A DNA stretch of 64,000 nucleotides from Liquidambar formosana (taxonomy: Eukaryota; Streptophyta; Magnoliopsida; Saxifragales; Altingiaceae), in assembly GCA_039720395.1 (NCBI GenBank), contig CM077827.1, positions 16,293,822 through 16,357,821 of the forward strand, in the 5' to 3' direction. Below the pieces are notes generated by a model. It was not told the origin of the DNA. It ran no database searches and saw only the letters and a program-made list of their open reading frames with translations. Positions 41,378 through 52,536 of the stretch are shown in pieces. The position numbers and the translations under genes are program-made. Positions within the stretch are counted from its first letter, which is position 1. Each line of letters opens with the position of its first letter.

Positions 41378-43034
41378 TGTTAGGATTATGCCCTAGAGCC
41401 AATCATAGAGATGATTGTTTAGGGATTAGGAACAATCATTTGATTTCATTTATGTATGTCACATTTATTATTGATTTAATAAAAGGGCTTATTCTATTAT
41501 GTTTATATGCATCATTTATATTTACATAATATGTCCATGGAGTTAGAGTTGAGAATATGGAATTACAAAGAGTTGTAATTTTGAGACTATAGATATATCT
41601 CTGCACTAAACTCCTAAAGCATTCCTAGTTGAAGGTTCACTATGATGGACAGTAATGAACCATAGGACTAGCACTTGTTAGGTTGACTCTATAGGAGGAT
41701 AGCTAGTCTCAAGCTATTTGTGTGGAGACACTACAACCAACAAGTGGGTGCCTATTACGAGAATAGGTACACTGAATGTGACCAAAGATATGAGATAAAC
41801 TGAATGGAGTTTTATCCTGCCTGTCAATCAGTTTCTCATTGTTATAGTGGTACAAGTAATCCTTAGACCTGAGACACCATAGTTGCCTTATGCATGTAGC
41901 TTTAGAAGTTTGATAACACTAAGTGCAGATCCTATTCAGGGGTCTGCAAAGGTGTTCATTGGCCCTACTACTATGTGTATGAAGGCATGTGAGTGATCAA
42001 CAAGGGATCCATCACTCTCAGGAAAAAGAGAGAGAATGTCTCATATAGCATTCATAATATAACTCATTAAATCCATGGCCATGGTAGGATGAATATGAAA
42101 AGAGTTTCATGAGTTCATCAATGAGTTGATATCTATGAATGAGTATAAAGTAATTGAACTAGGGACTTGACGGACTTCCATGTCCTATTAGTTCAATTGG
42201 AGACATTGTGTTGAAGGAAGGATGCAATTGTAACCTATAAACTATAACAGAAGGGTTCTTTGTAAATGACTATTCACCTCATTAAGGACCACACCATGAG
42301 CCATATGTTAGGTGTTACTCATGGTTAGTAGAAGCCCTAATTGATATAAGTGAGTTATAATCAATTAGGGAATTGGAAGGAGTTCCAATTAGACCCTAAA
42401 TGGAAAGAGTTCCATTGTGCACACCTCGTGCTATTCCTACTACTTAATGATGTGAACCCAATGGGTCACACACTGATCATGCAAGAAGGGCTTTAAAGTC
42501 TATGAGAGAAAGGGTTTTAGTGAATAAAGAATAGTTCTTTATAGGCCTATTTGTATTTGATACAAATAATAGGGGTTAATGTGCAATTAAGTGTAATTAC
42601 ACATAACCCTATTAGGGTTTCTTCCCCATGGCCAGCCCCCTTTAGTGGGCTGCCTATATAAGTCACACTTATGTGTGACATGGCATAATAGGCTTGCACA
42701 ATAAACCCTAGCCGTCCAGCCCTTTGGAGGCTCTCTTCTCTCTCTCTCTCTTCTCCACCTCTAGCAACAACAAGGAAGAAGAAAGAAAAGGCTTGAAGCT
42801 CTAGCTAGGTGTGGATACCGTTGGAGGCAGCACACTTGGGCTGCTCATTCACCGCTGTCCGGTAGAAGCTTGGAGCAAAACGGAGAAGACAAAAATCCTG
42901 TAAGTGTTCTAACCCTCTTCGTAGTTAGGGTTTGATTTTGTGTTATGCATAGTTAGATTCATGGGATTGGGAATCGTAGGAAAAATTTTTTATATTCCGC
43001 ACTTCTATTTTTCCCTCTTGTTCGATTCCCAACA
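41378..43034 (+). repeat. 5' LTR of copia copy 1
   Basis: 1657 bp, from TGTTAGGATTATGCC to GATTCCCAACA. TATA box CTATATAAG at 42654-42662, then the hairpin GTCACAC-TTAT-GTGTGAC at 42663-42680. A (CT)n tract follows near 42730. It differs from the 3' LTR by only about eight substitutions and one small indel in my by-eye comparison. Confidence 0.95.
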
Positions 43035-43035
43035 G

Positions 43036-43050
43036 TGGTATCAGAGCCAT
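43036..43050 (+). promoter_or_regulatory. Primer-binding site, copia copy 1
   Basis: TGGTATCAGAGCCATG starts two bases after the 5' LTR and matches the 3' end complement of plant initiator Met-tRNA over its first dozen bases. It primes minus-strand cDNA synthesis. Confidence 0.9.
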
Positions 43051-43390
43051 GATTATGCATAATACAAAATACATATGGGCTGGTAATTATGGTGTAGTTG
43101 AATGATTCAAAAATCTAGAAAATTTTTCTGCATAATTGGTTTTCCTCTATGGCTGAACCTAGGGTTTGGAACCCTAGGTCAATTCTCTTCTACTCCTCTT
43201 CTAATTGATGGTTAAGTGTAGCCATGGATGCAATAGGTTGCATAGGGTTTGAGTTTGGAGAAGAAGAATAAGGAAACTAGGGTTTTATAAAACTGTTATG
43301 AACAGTTTTCATGGTAGCCATGAAAAAACCGTCATCTTGTTTTGCATGCCGAATTCAGAGTTCTTCTCCAAAATTTTCGAGCCATATATG

Positions 43391-43421
43391 GTTAGAAAGC
43401 TCTTCGAATAAGCTTTCCAAC
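43391..43421 (+). promoter_or_regulatory. Leader stem-loop with palindromic TTCGAA loop, copy 1
   Basis: GGTT and AACC close the stem, then one mismatch, then GAAAGCT pairs with AGCTTTC around the loop CTTCGAATA, which contains the self-complementary TTCGAA. The same structure is present in copy 2 (60172-60204). The mismatched pair differs between copies (A-C here, T-G on the copy 2 plus strand), and loop and stem are unchanged. Confidence 0.7.
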
Positions 43422-44459
43422 CCAACAAACGGTGCGTCAATCCGAGTTCTGTAGTGAAAGTTATGAATTTTTTACTACAGGCTGTCTGGAAAGACAGTTT
43501 TGCTCGGGAATGATGCAATAGCCACAACTTTGAGTTATTGATGGAGATCAAAGGCATGGCAATGGTTGCCACCACTTGGGTTATGTTCTAGACATGGTAG
43601 GGAAAGGTTCCCAAGCATTTAGATGCATCATAATTGGATTAAGATGCTAGAACAGAAGGAAGAAGGAGAAGAACACCATGGAGGCTGAATCTGGGTTTTA
43701 GAACCCTAAGGTTCTTGCAATTAATTCTAATTAAAGCTGCTGTATTTATGATGGAAGATCATTGTAGGATCATTATATATAATGTATATATGATTTTCTT
43801 TAAGTTTCAAAAAGGTTTTGATGGAAAAAGATTCAAAAAGTTTGAAAATTTTTCATGAACAGCATAGCAGAATTTTTCTGTAGAAAAGTCATCAATGGAG
43901 TTTTGATTAGAACTTGAGTTAGGGAACTCCAAATTGCTTGAAACCAATTGCATTAGTTTCCTAAGACATGTAGGATACTGGGAAAATTCGTTTGGTAGCC
44001 TAATTCATTCATCTTGCTGGGTTTTAAATCAATTTCTGACAATGGACAGTATGCTGTAAATTTCTGGGCAGCCTACTGTTGTTTTAATTGTTTAGAACAA
44101 TTGGTGATGATGTGATCATCCAAACCTCTTCTATTGGCTTAGTATTTCATGTAGGGACATGATACAAAAGCTGGTTTCAATGGAGGAGTCGAATTGATAA
44201 GGTTTTAGAAGCTATTGTGACCTTGAAGGTCTGCAACAATGGCTCCAGCAATGGGTTTTGGAAACCCTGATTGTTCTTGATGATGGCAGCCACTTCTACC
44301 ACTTCTCACGTGTCCAGAGGCTTGTCCCACACCCCTAGGATGTTCTCCCATGACTGGCCATGGCCTCCCACAGTCGTTGGTGGCCATGGCAGCCTAGCCA
44401 AGCTCAGGCAGCCCCCTGGTAGTGACGGCTGCATAGAGTTAAGGATGAAACCCTAATTT

Positions 44460-45120
44460 TGAGTTAATGATGAAACCCTAATTTCATTATGGCATTAATT
44501 AAAACCCTAATTGGAATATTAATTACCTTAATTAAGAGTTAATGATTGGTCATTAAATGACCAATCATGGTTATTGATTGTTAGGGCATAATTAATACCA
44601 TTAATGATGTCTAGGGTTAGGGTTTTGGAAACCCTAATTAGTGTAATTAATTAAGGGTAATTAATACCCTATTTGGCATTAATTAAACCCTAATCCCTTT
44701 TATTAAATACCATATGAACCTAGGGTTTTAATGATTGGACATTAAATGACCAATCATAAGGCATTTAATGATTAGGGCTTGCATTTAGGGTTTAGGGTTA
44801 TGCATTTAGGGTTTAGGGTTTTAGGAAACCCTAATACACTAATTCATCATTTTAATGATTTTATTTAATTCCCATGTTAATTATTTAATTAATATTGATT
44901 AATTTTATAATGTTTTAAATGGTTTAAAATACAATTGGGGATTAAATTAAAATCTGGAAATTCTTAATTAAATGAAATTGTTTTGTTTAAATAAGGAAAC
45001 CCTAATATTGGATATTAGAGTTATTTTAGGAAACTTTATATGTTTCTATTAATTTGATTAATTGAAACTAAATGTCTTAAATGTTAGGACTCTATTTAAT
45101 TCTGGATATTTTTGTTAAAA
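44460..45120 (+). repeat. AT-rich leader section with telomere-like TTTAGGG/CCCTAA motifs
   Basis: Many AAACCCTAA and TTAGGGTTT motifs occur, with a tandem-like cluster at about 44785-44830 (TTTAGGGTTTAGGG twice). The same section is in copy 2 (about 58.5-59.1 kb). It is part of the transposon leader, not a relic telomere. Confidence 0.75.
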
Positions 45121-46027
45121 CCTAATAAGATTAGGATGCATTAATGAGCTTAATGTAAATCATTCAAGAGAATTACCATAATGCCCATATGTTTTAATGC
45201 TTACAGTTTTTCTTTACATTATGCAATGAGATTGTATGTATGTGTTTGGATGATGATTATGGACTATACCCTTTAAACCAATTGTGATTGGCCATCTTAT
45301 GAATGGGATGTTATTATTTACAAGAGTTGTAATTTTATTAAGGTGATGTAATTTATTTGGGGCTTGCATGCCACCTTCCCTCTCCCTCTCTCTCTATCAT
45401 TCTCTTATGTACCCCATATTCCCCTTATGTATCCCTTTCTTTAAATTATGTAAATGTTATGTAATCGAGAGCGCACTAAGGAGCATGGTGGACCCAAAGG
45501 AGCATGATAGAGCCCAACAACCCAATGGTGGAGACCATCAAGCCAAGGGAGCAGATTGAAGGACTTGAAAGCTTAGAGAAGTGTTTCAAGACAGCATGCA
45601 TGTTTCGAATGTGTTATTTTACGATCACCTACACCCACCTTAGACCTTGGATTCAATCTATTGGCTTGGATTGAATCCTCTCAAAGTCCATAATCATCAT
45701 AGTGGGAGCTTTAATTTATGAGATAATTGTATTAGCTCCAATACCATAGTTTGGTATATGTTACCTATTCACTTAGGGACTAATATCAAAATATGGTACT
45801 TTATATATGTTGATATATAATAACATGCGATGTATGATTTATAATAGCATGAGATGTATGATTATAAATAGCATAATTTATATGTTTAAATTTTGATACA
45901 TAGGATGCATGTTAATTTGATGAGACCCCTTAAAACCCCTCTCTTTTAATATTAAGTTGAAAATGAAGAAATCATAGGGAATGAATTCTTCATTGCCTTC
46001 CATCATTATAGGATCATCTAACGTCCC

Positions 46028-46356
46028 TTAATATGGGTACCTGGCTGCAGACATGTAGGAGCTACCCATGTTAAAGACATTACTTGAAACTATCACATAT
46101 GAGATATCATGGGGTGCCTAAACTGGTATATACCAAGAAACTAACATGTGAGGTATATATTTGGCGAAACATACCTGTGTGAATGATGGGTTTAACTTAA
46201 CTAGGGAAGTATTCCAAGAAACTAACATGTGAGGTGTATGTTCCCTAGAGGCAAAACGATTGGAACTTGCTTATGAAGCAATAGACAAAGAGTTGTCTTC
46301 TTATTGTGGGTTAGAAGCCAAGAAACTAACATGTGAGGCTTCTAGGTCACAGTGGG
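46028..46356 (+). ncRNA. Array of ACATGT kissing-loop-like stem-loops upstream of gag, copy 1
   Basis: SL0 (46028-46074): 12-bp stem TTAATATGGGTA / TACCCATGTTAA; loop includes CTGCAG and ACATGT. SL1 (46125-46161), SL2 (46201-46248) and SL3 (46300-46356) share an identical 17-base loop, AAGAAACTAACATGTGA, closed by CC/GG. Their stems are different but each self-complementary: 10, about 15 and about 19 pairs including G-U, with SL2 carrying one mismatch and one bulge and SL3 one mismatch. Different sequence with retained pairing is strong evidence for an RNA structure. The array ends about 200 bases before the gag remnant. Function is not known; dimerisation or packaging is my inference. Confidence 0.75.
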
Positions 46357-46554
46357 ACCCCAATCCCCATTAGGAATGAGATTCCCGAATTCCATTAGAG
46401 GGTGTATGGAATTTGATAAAATAGTGGGAGGTACCATATGATTAAAGACCCAATCATTATGGATAAAAATGAAATCTAATTCTCTGTTTATGTAGATTAC
46501 CTAATTACTCACCTCAAAACCCCTATTTCCTAATATATAGGATATTGATAGTTT

Positions 46555-47000
46555 GACTAAACCCGATTTCTTTGATTACCTTAGGAAATTGAGAATTGTT
46601 CTTAATTTCAAAAGATTGTTCATATGCTATTAGGCCTTTTCTTAAAGGCCCTCCATAAAACATCCTAAGAAGAAAAAGACACTATGCACAATTGGCATCT
46701 TGTTGCCATGCTATATGATAGTATTGATGACTAATGAGCTTCAGAAGCAAAATTAGTCAATGCAAATGCCTTTGATGTCCTACATCACATACAAAGGTTG
46801 TATGGTGAGTAAAATAATACTATAAAGTATAGTACTTATAAAGGACTTCTTCTAGACTAGGATGTAATAAAAGTTGTTTATTAATAATCATTCTTTTGAA
46901 AAATGATTAATCGCATAGAATAGCTTGAGAAGCTAGATGTGATTTAAAATGGAAGCATAGAGGAAAGCAAGTCTTGAAAAGTTAAAGACAAAGAAATATA
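46555..47000 (+). pseudogene. copia gag remnant, copy 1
   Basis: The frame near 46.56 kb contains FDYLRKLRIVLNFKRL, the N-terminal gag motif of copia elements (normally ...WLRNLRIVL...). It is followed in broken frames by ANAFDVLHHIQRLYGE and a TIKYSTYKGLL segment typical of UBN2-type gag. Multiple stops and frameshifts are present, and no zinc knuckle was seen. Confidence 0.7.
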
Positions 47001-47629
47001 ATTATTTTGTAGTAAACATAAGGTATTGTAAAGGGAACTTGATAAAGTATCAGTCTTCCTAGAAGAACCAAACTTTTGAAGTTTTGGTTCATGCTCTAAA
47101 CTAAATTGTTGGTTAGTTCTGCTTCTTGGTTTTTGGATTCTAGTGTAATCTAAATCGATGCAGAAAGTTAAGTAGATAATAAGTTACCTTTAAAAATTTT
47201 AATAGAGCAAGAGTTGCTAGATTAATTTTGGGAACTTATTTCTTAACTAGGTCATTTAAGACATTCTAGAAATTTGATTTCTAAATTTAAATGACTAATT
47301 AGAGCGAATGCAACGTATTCTGAGAATACAAGAGATGTAGAGACTCTCATTTAAATGTAACGATTATGACTTTGTTGTGAGATGACCAAACCCATCTTTT
47401 ACTTGGTGAAGTGAATGAGTTACATTTATAATTTGACTAATACATTGTGATGTATATAGTCATGTAGAGCATGCATTCAATTACAGTAGACTCATCTTAG
47501 AATACCATAGCTCAATGGTGAATCTAAGAGAACGAATTGAACCCTATTAAGATATGGTTTGATCCATGATGAGTTTTACTAATGTATCCATCTAGGATAT
47601 ACCTTAAAATTGCTACATATTGATAATTT

Positions 47630-49380
47630 AGGGTTCACTCCAGTTTTGTCCCAATTATATCAGATATGATATGGGAAGAAACCCAACTTAAAGAAGTTAA
47701 GGCTTGGGCTTGTGCTACGTATGTCTGGATGCATAATGTAGACAATCTGGAAATAAGGTCAAGTAAGTGTTGAATTGTGGTATATCCCAAAAGTGGTTGG
47801 GATAGTATTTCTATTACCCTAATGAACAAAATTTGTCCATTAGGATGTTTGCTGGATTTTCTTGAGAAAGAGTTCATTCAAGAAAGAAGCAAAAGTAGAT
47901 AGAATTTATAGAATTGTCTGTAAAGCCACAAACGAACAAAGATCCAACCCTTCTCTCTGTTGAGACAAAACCCTTAACTACACTACAATCTTTTCATAGA
48001 TCAAATTGGATATTTCTTAACATAAGAGAGATATTGTATCTCTATTAGAATGTGAAAGAATTGTTCTTTGGTGATAAAGATCACCAAGATAATCCTATTG
48101 ACTATGATTAGATGATGTTTCACATCAACTTGAGAAATGACTAAGAGTCATTAAATCCAATATGGATAGGTAGAGACCTAAAAGGCTTGGCTATTTAAGA
48201 ATGTTTTCAACATAGGCAAAAAGTTGTCTATAAAGAAACTTGTTTGATAATAGTTATGCTGAAATCCATTTGGATCTTGTTATCTATAAACACACATTTT
48301 GAATATGAGATATGTCAAAAAGGATATAAAGATGTTATATCAAATGGTGAAAAACCATAAAAGTGTGTAAGTTATAGAAGTCTATTAATAGACTACAAGG
48401 TTCTCATAATTAGAACATCTATAAAGTTGAAGTAATCAAATTGTTTGATTTCTCTCATTGTATAGATGGACCATGAGTGTATAAAAGGTTAGTGGGAGTG
48501 CGATCGGTTTTCTTTATCCTAAGTATAGATGACATCCTAATCATTATGAATGATATATGAATGTTATCTAATGTAAAGTTTTGGTTTTTGGAGAAAAACT
48601 AATTCATGAAAGATTTGGTAGAAGCATCCAACAAGATCTATAGAGATAGATCATATAGATTGCTAAGTATCTCCAAGTCATTAAACATAGTTAAAATGTT
48701 GAAGGAGTTCAACATGGAGAATTCTAAGGGAGGTCTGATTTACTTCAGATAAGAATTCATTATTCAAGGGCATGTGCCCTAGGATAACACAAGTAAGGTT
48801 CTTAAAGTGTTAAGAAGCCTTATTCTACACTATGTATTGAACCTGATATCTATTATGTTGTAATTGTTACAAATAGTTATCAGTCAATTCAAATTTGGAA
48901 TATTGGATTGTATATGGAAATTGTAAACTCATAGTAGATGGGTATATGGATTTGGATATAATCCATATAGGGTATATTTTATATTCACTTTAGTTGCTGA
49001 AACACTTAATGGAAGAACTGTATGAAAGATACAGTGGATTCCATTATTAAGGGTAAATTAAATGTCGCATTGTCTAGGAGACTATTTGGATCTATAAGTT
49101 CATTTAGAACTTGGAGTTGTTCCTTCCATTGAGTTGCCCACACCTTGTTTTGTGACAGCAATGGGTCTATATCTCAAGTATAGGAATCATGGTCTCATCA
49201 AAAGTCCAAACACATAGAGCGGCAATTCCAAGTGATTAGAGGAATCATTGGAAAAGGTAATAGATACATTACAGAAGATATTATCTACATAAGTTTTTGT
49301 AGATCTACTGACTAAAGCTTTAAAACATAAATGGTTATGTCTAAGACCAACATCTTGAGAAGATAGGTATGCGATACATG
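47630..49380 (+). pseudogene. copia pol remnant (integrase end, RT, RNase H), copy 1
   Basis: Recognisable pieces, in order: integrase C-terminal segment (SSKC, stop, then FLEKEFIQE at about 47.74-47.88 kb); RT segment MLKSIWILLSINTHFEYEI (about 48.26 kb); RT catalytic region FILSIDDILII (48508-48545), where the usual YVDD is SIDD; RNase H pieces FCDSNGSISQV and SHQKSKHIERQFQVI (about 49.15-49.24 kb). Frames change repeatedly and stops are frequent. The TGA after SSKC and the SIDD change are both present in copy 2. Confidence 0.8.
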
Positions 49381-49398
49381 GTCGATTGGCTTTAGTGC

Positions 49399-49409
49399 AA
49401 GTGGGAGAT
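49399..49409 (+). promoter_or_regulatory. Polypurine tract, copia copy 1
   Basis: AAGTGGGAGAT abuts the 3' LTR start and is the plus-strand primer site. It is identical in copy 2. Confidence 0.85.
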
Positions 49410-51064
49410 TGTTAGGATTATGCCCTAGAGCCAATCATAGAGATGATTGTTTAGGGATTAGGAACAATCATTTGATTTCATTTATGTATGTCACATTTAT
49501 TATTGATTTAATAAAAGGGCTTATTCTATTATGTTTATATGCATCATTTATATTTACATAATATGTCCATGGAGTTAGAGTTGAGAATATGGAATTACAA
49601 AGAGTTGTAATTTTGAGACTATAGATATATCTCTGCACTAAACTCCTAAAGGATTCCTAGTTGAAGGTTCACTATGATGGACAGTAATGAACCATAGGAC
49701 TAGCACTTGTTAGGTTGACTCTATAGGAGGATAGCTAGTCTCAAGCTATTTGTGTGGAGACACTACAACCAACAAGTGGGTGCCTATTACGAGAATAGGT
49801 ACACTGAATGTGACCAAAGATATGAGATAAACTGAATGGAGTTTTATCCTGTCTGTCAATCAGTTTCTCATTGTTATAGTGGTACAAGTAATCCTTAGAC
49901 CTGAGACACCATAGTTGCCTTATGCATGTAGCTTTAGAAGTTTGATAACACTAAGTGCAGATCCTATTCAGGGGTCTGCAAAGGTGTTCATTGGCCCTAC
50001 TGCTATGTGTATGAAGGCATGTGAGTGATCAACAAGGGATCCATCACTCTCAGGAAAAAGAGAGAGAATGTCTCATATAGCATTCATAATATAACTCATT
50101 AAATCCATGGCAATGGTAGGATGAATATGAAAAGAGTTTCATGAGTTCATCAATGAGTTGATATCTATGAATGAGTATAAAGTAATTGAACTAGGGACTT
50201 GACGGACTTCCATGTCCTATTAGTTTAATTGGAGACATTGTGTTGAAGGAAGGATGCAATTGTAACCTATAAACTATAACAGAAGGGTTCTTTGTAAATG
50301 ACTATTCACCTCATTAAGGACCACACCATGAGCCATATGCTAGGTGTTACTCATGGTTAGTAGAAGCCCTAATTGATATAAGTGAGTTATAATCAATTAG
50401 GGAATTGGAAGGAGTTCCAATTAGACCCTAAATGGAAAGAGTTCCATTGTGCACACCTCGTGCTATTCCTACTACTTAATGATGTGAACCCAATGGGTCA
50501 CACACTGATCATGCAAGAAGGGCTTTAAAGTCTATGAGAGAAAGGGTTTTAGTGAATAAAGAATAGTTCTTTATAGGCCTATTTGTATTTGATACAAATA
50601 ATAGGGGTTAATGTGCAATTAAGTGTAATTACACATAACCCTATTAGGGTTTCTTCCCCATGGCCAGCCCCCTTTAGTGGGCTGCCTATATAAGTCACAC
50701 TTATGTGTGACATGGCATAATAGGCTTGCACAATAAACCCTAGCCGTCCAGCCCTTTGGAGGCTCTCTTCTCTCTCTCTCTTCTCCACTTCTAGCAACAA
50801 CAAGGAAGAAGAAAGAAAAGGCTTGAAGCTCTAGCTAGGTGTGGATACCGTTGGAGGCAGCACACTTGGGCTGCTCATTCACCGCTGTCCGGTAGAAGCT
50901 TGGAGCAAAACGGAGAAGACAAAAATCCTGTAAGTGTTCTAACCCTCTTCGTAGTTAGGGTTTGATTTTGTGTTATGCATAGTTAGATTCATGGGATTGG
51001 GAATCGTAGGAAAAATTTTTTATATTCCGCACATCTATTTTTCCCTCTTGTTCGATTCCCAACA
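49410..51064 (+). repeat. 3' LTR of copia copy 1
   Basis: 1655 bp, TGTTAGG to CCCAACA, nearly identical to the 5' LTR. TATA box CTATATAAG near 50685. It is followed by the GCAAC target duplication. Confidence 0.95.
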
Positions 51065-51069
51065 GCAAC

Positions 51070-52131
51070 CTCTAAATATTAATAATTAGCAAGTTAGAAG
51101 TTAGCAACCATTTTGAGTAAATTGATTATTGCCCTTGTATTTATCCAAGCATAGGAATGTTGAATTAAGTCCTTGAACTCCATAGAAAAGGGATTAATTG
51201 AGTTTAAGTTGATAATTTACCAATAAGGAAACAAGAAGCAGTTAGTGAAACAATATGCATGCGTGCATGATCCTAACCTTGCCAACTTTGATTTTGCTTA
51301 CGTGTCGACTTGATTTTTTATATGATTAAACTTCCATTTCACACATCACATAAAATCAAACCCACATGTAACAAAAAGAAGGAACAACGGGAATGGTTTG
51401 CACACAAATGGGTGGTTTCGAGTCTTCTTGCTTCAAACCCATTACACTAGACTTTTAACCCCTCTATGCCACATGTTAGGGAGCCTCGTGTGCATCCTTG
51501 GGTAAGAGGGAGAAGGGTTACACTTCATATATTGAGGGTTGCAAAATAGAAATTATTATGTCAGGAATTGAATAATTGAAATGGGATTAAAAATGAAGCT
51601 CACCTAATGTAGGTGATTTTCACCTTTGCTTTGTTTGAGTTGGAATTGATGATACTTTACCTAGGCTTCCAAACACTTTTTTGAAGTGCTCATTTGATGC
51701 TCCAAGTGTTGCTTGTGTGATGATATGAATTGAGGTTTAGGGGTTGATAGGTGTTTAATGCATGTTTACATGCATTATCCTATACTAATGGGACTTTAGT
51801 GAGTGGATTAGGAGGTACAAACCTAACACAATTAAGCACTAAAAATGGGTAAGGATTTGGCAGCAATTTGATGGAGGAATGGAGTGAGTTTAAGAGTAGA
51901 AGGATGTGAGGAAGTAGTGTATTGTTGGTAGTTTTTTGAATTTGAAATGGGGGTATTTATAGGGAAAGGAACTTTTAGGGGTAAAAAAGTAAAATAGAGG
52001 GATATTTTTGGAAGTTGATTGAGGACTTGAGGGTCATTTAGAAATAGATTTAAAATGGAAATACCCCATTTGATGGGGGTAGAATGGGAAAAATGCAACA
52101 AAAGGGCAATCTACCTAGTTTTGAAAACTCA
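51070..52131 (-). mobile_element. Remainder of the inverted Tat-like LTR, displaced by copia copy 1
   Basis: Read on the minus strand it matches the + copy at about 34.74-35.9 kb. It carries the TATA region (CTATAAATACCCCC, around 51.95 kb), 'gtgaaaatcacctacattaggtg' (51.60-51.63 kb; + copy at 35.40 kb) and the 'ggcaaggttagg' to GCATGC segment (51.26-51.29 kb). It is continuous with 38560-41372 once the copia element and one GCAAC are removed. Confidence 0.65.
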
Positions 52132-52139
52132 CGCATGTC

Positions 52140-52531
52140 AAACAGGAATGACTAGGGATGTAATCTGTTCGGTTTCAATCGGTGTGAAGGCGTTTTTTGG
52201 ATAGAATCGATGTTGTCGATTTTGCCATATTTGCAACTGATACCGACTAGTCATTGGCAAAAACCGTGTAATTCGGTTTTGTTAAAAGCTGATTTGGTTC
52301 GGTCAGGATTTGGTTTTTTTACTAAATGCACTAGTAATAATATATATAGATGCGAGAGAAGTGATGACAGAAATAGAGGTTTTCAGGCAAAAAAAGTACT
52401 GGCAAAAGAAGTAGATGAAAGACAAAGAAGTTACAACTTACATGAGATATTTGAGCTTTTGATTTTAACCTTTTTGTGCATGAAGTAGAGGAAATACAAA
52501 GAAATTGTGCAAAAGAGGAGTGTGAAGAGAA
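52140..52531. other. Short unassigned segment with CGGTTTCGGTT-type repeat
   Basis: 'gactagggatgtaatctgttcggtttcaatcggtg' begins a segment rich in CGGTTCGG/CCGAACC-like motifs. Related fragments occur at about 14.59, 17.12 and 18.64 kb and probably mark a dispersed MITE family. No complete ends or duplications were determined. Confidence 0.4.
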
Positions 52532-52536
52532 GATAG

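Larger units (their letters stand above)
41378..51064 (+). mobile_element. Complete non-autonomous Ty1/copia element, copy 1
   Basis: 9687 bp with two LTRs (41378-43034 and 49410-51064) and a perfect 5-bp target duplication GCAAC (41373-41377 and 51065-51069). The PBS TGGTATCAGAGCC (initiator Met-tRNA type) is at 43036, and the PPT AAGTGGGAGAT is at 49399-49409. The order is long leader (about 3.5 kb), gag remnant (about 46.56-47.0 kb), integrase end (about 47.63-47.88 kb), RT (about 48.2-48.9 kb) and RNase H (about 49.08-49.35 kb). This gag-int-RT-RH order is copia. All frames carry stops and frameshifts. The LTR start (ATTATGCCCTAGAG) and long leader resemble BARE/Angela elements. It inserted into the old Tat-like LTR on the minus strand. 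Confidence 0.93.

Noticed and set aside
43309..43575. 89-codon antisense frame, almost identical in both copia copies (also 60019-60297)
   Set aside because: It is antisense to the element and overlaps the TTCGAA hairpin region. Its conservation is explained by the recent common origin of the copies, and no family resemblance was seen.
44205..44456. Overlapping 60-codon frames on both strands (also 59137-59388)
   Set aside because: They lie in the non-coding leader and use a locally GC-rich stretch, with no domain. Treated as chance frames.
44785..44830. Relic interstitial telomere
   Set aside because: The same motif cluster lies at the same place in both copia copies, so it belongs to the transposon leader.
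46135..46336. Three spaced identical 17-mers considered as a CRISPR-like array
   Set aside because: This is a plant transposon with unequal spacing (81 and 104). The intervening sequence forms the stems of hairpins, so it is not a repeat-spacer array.
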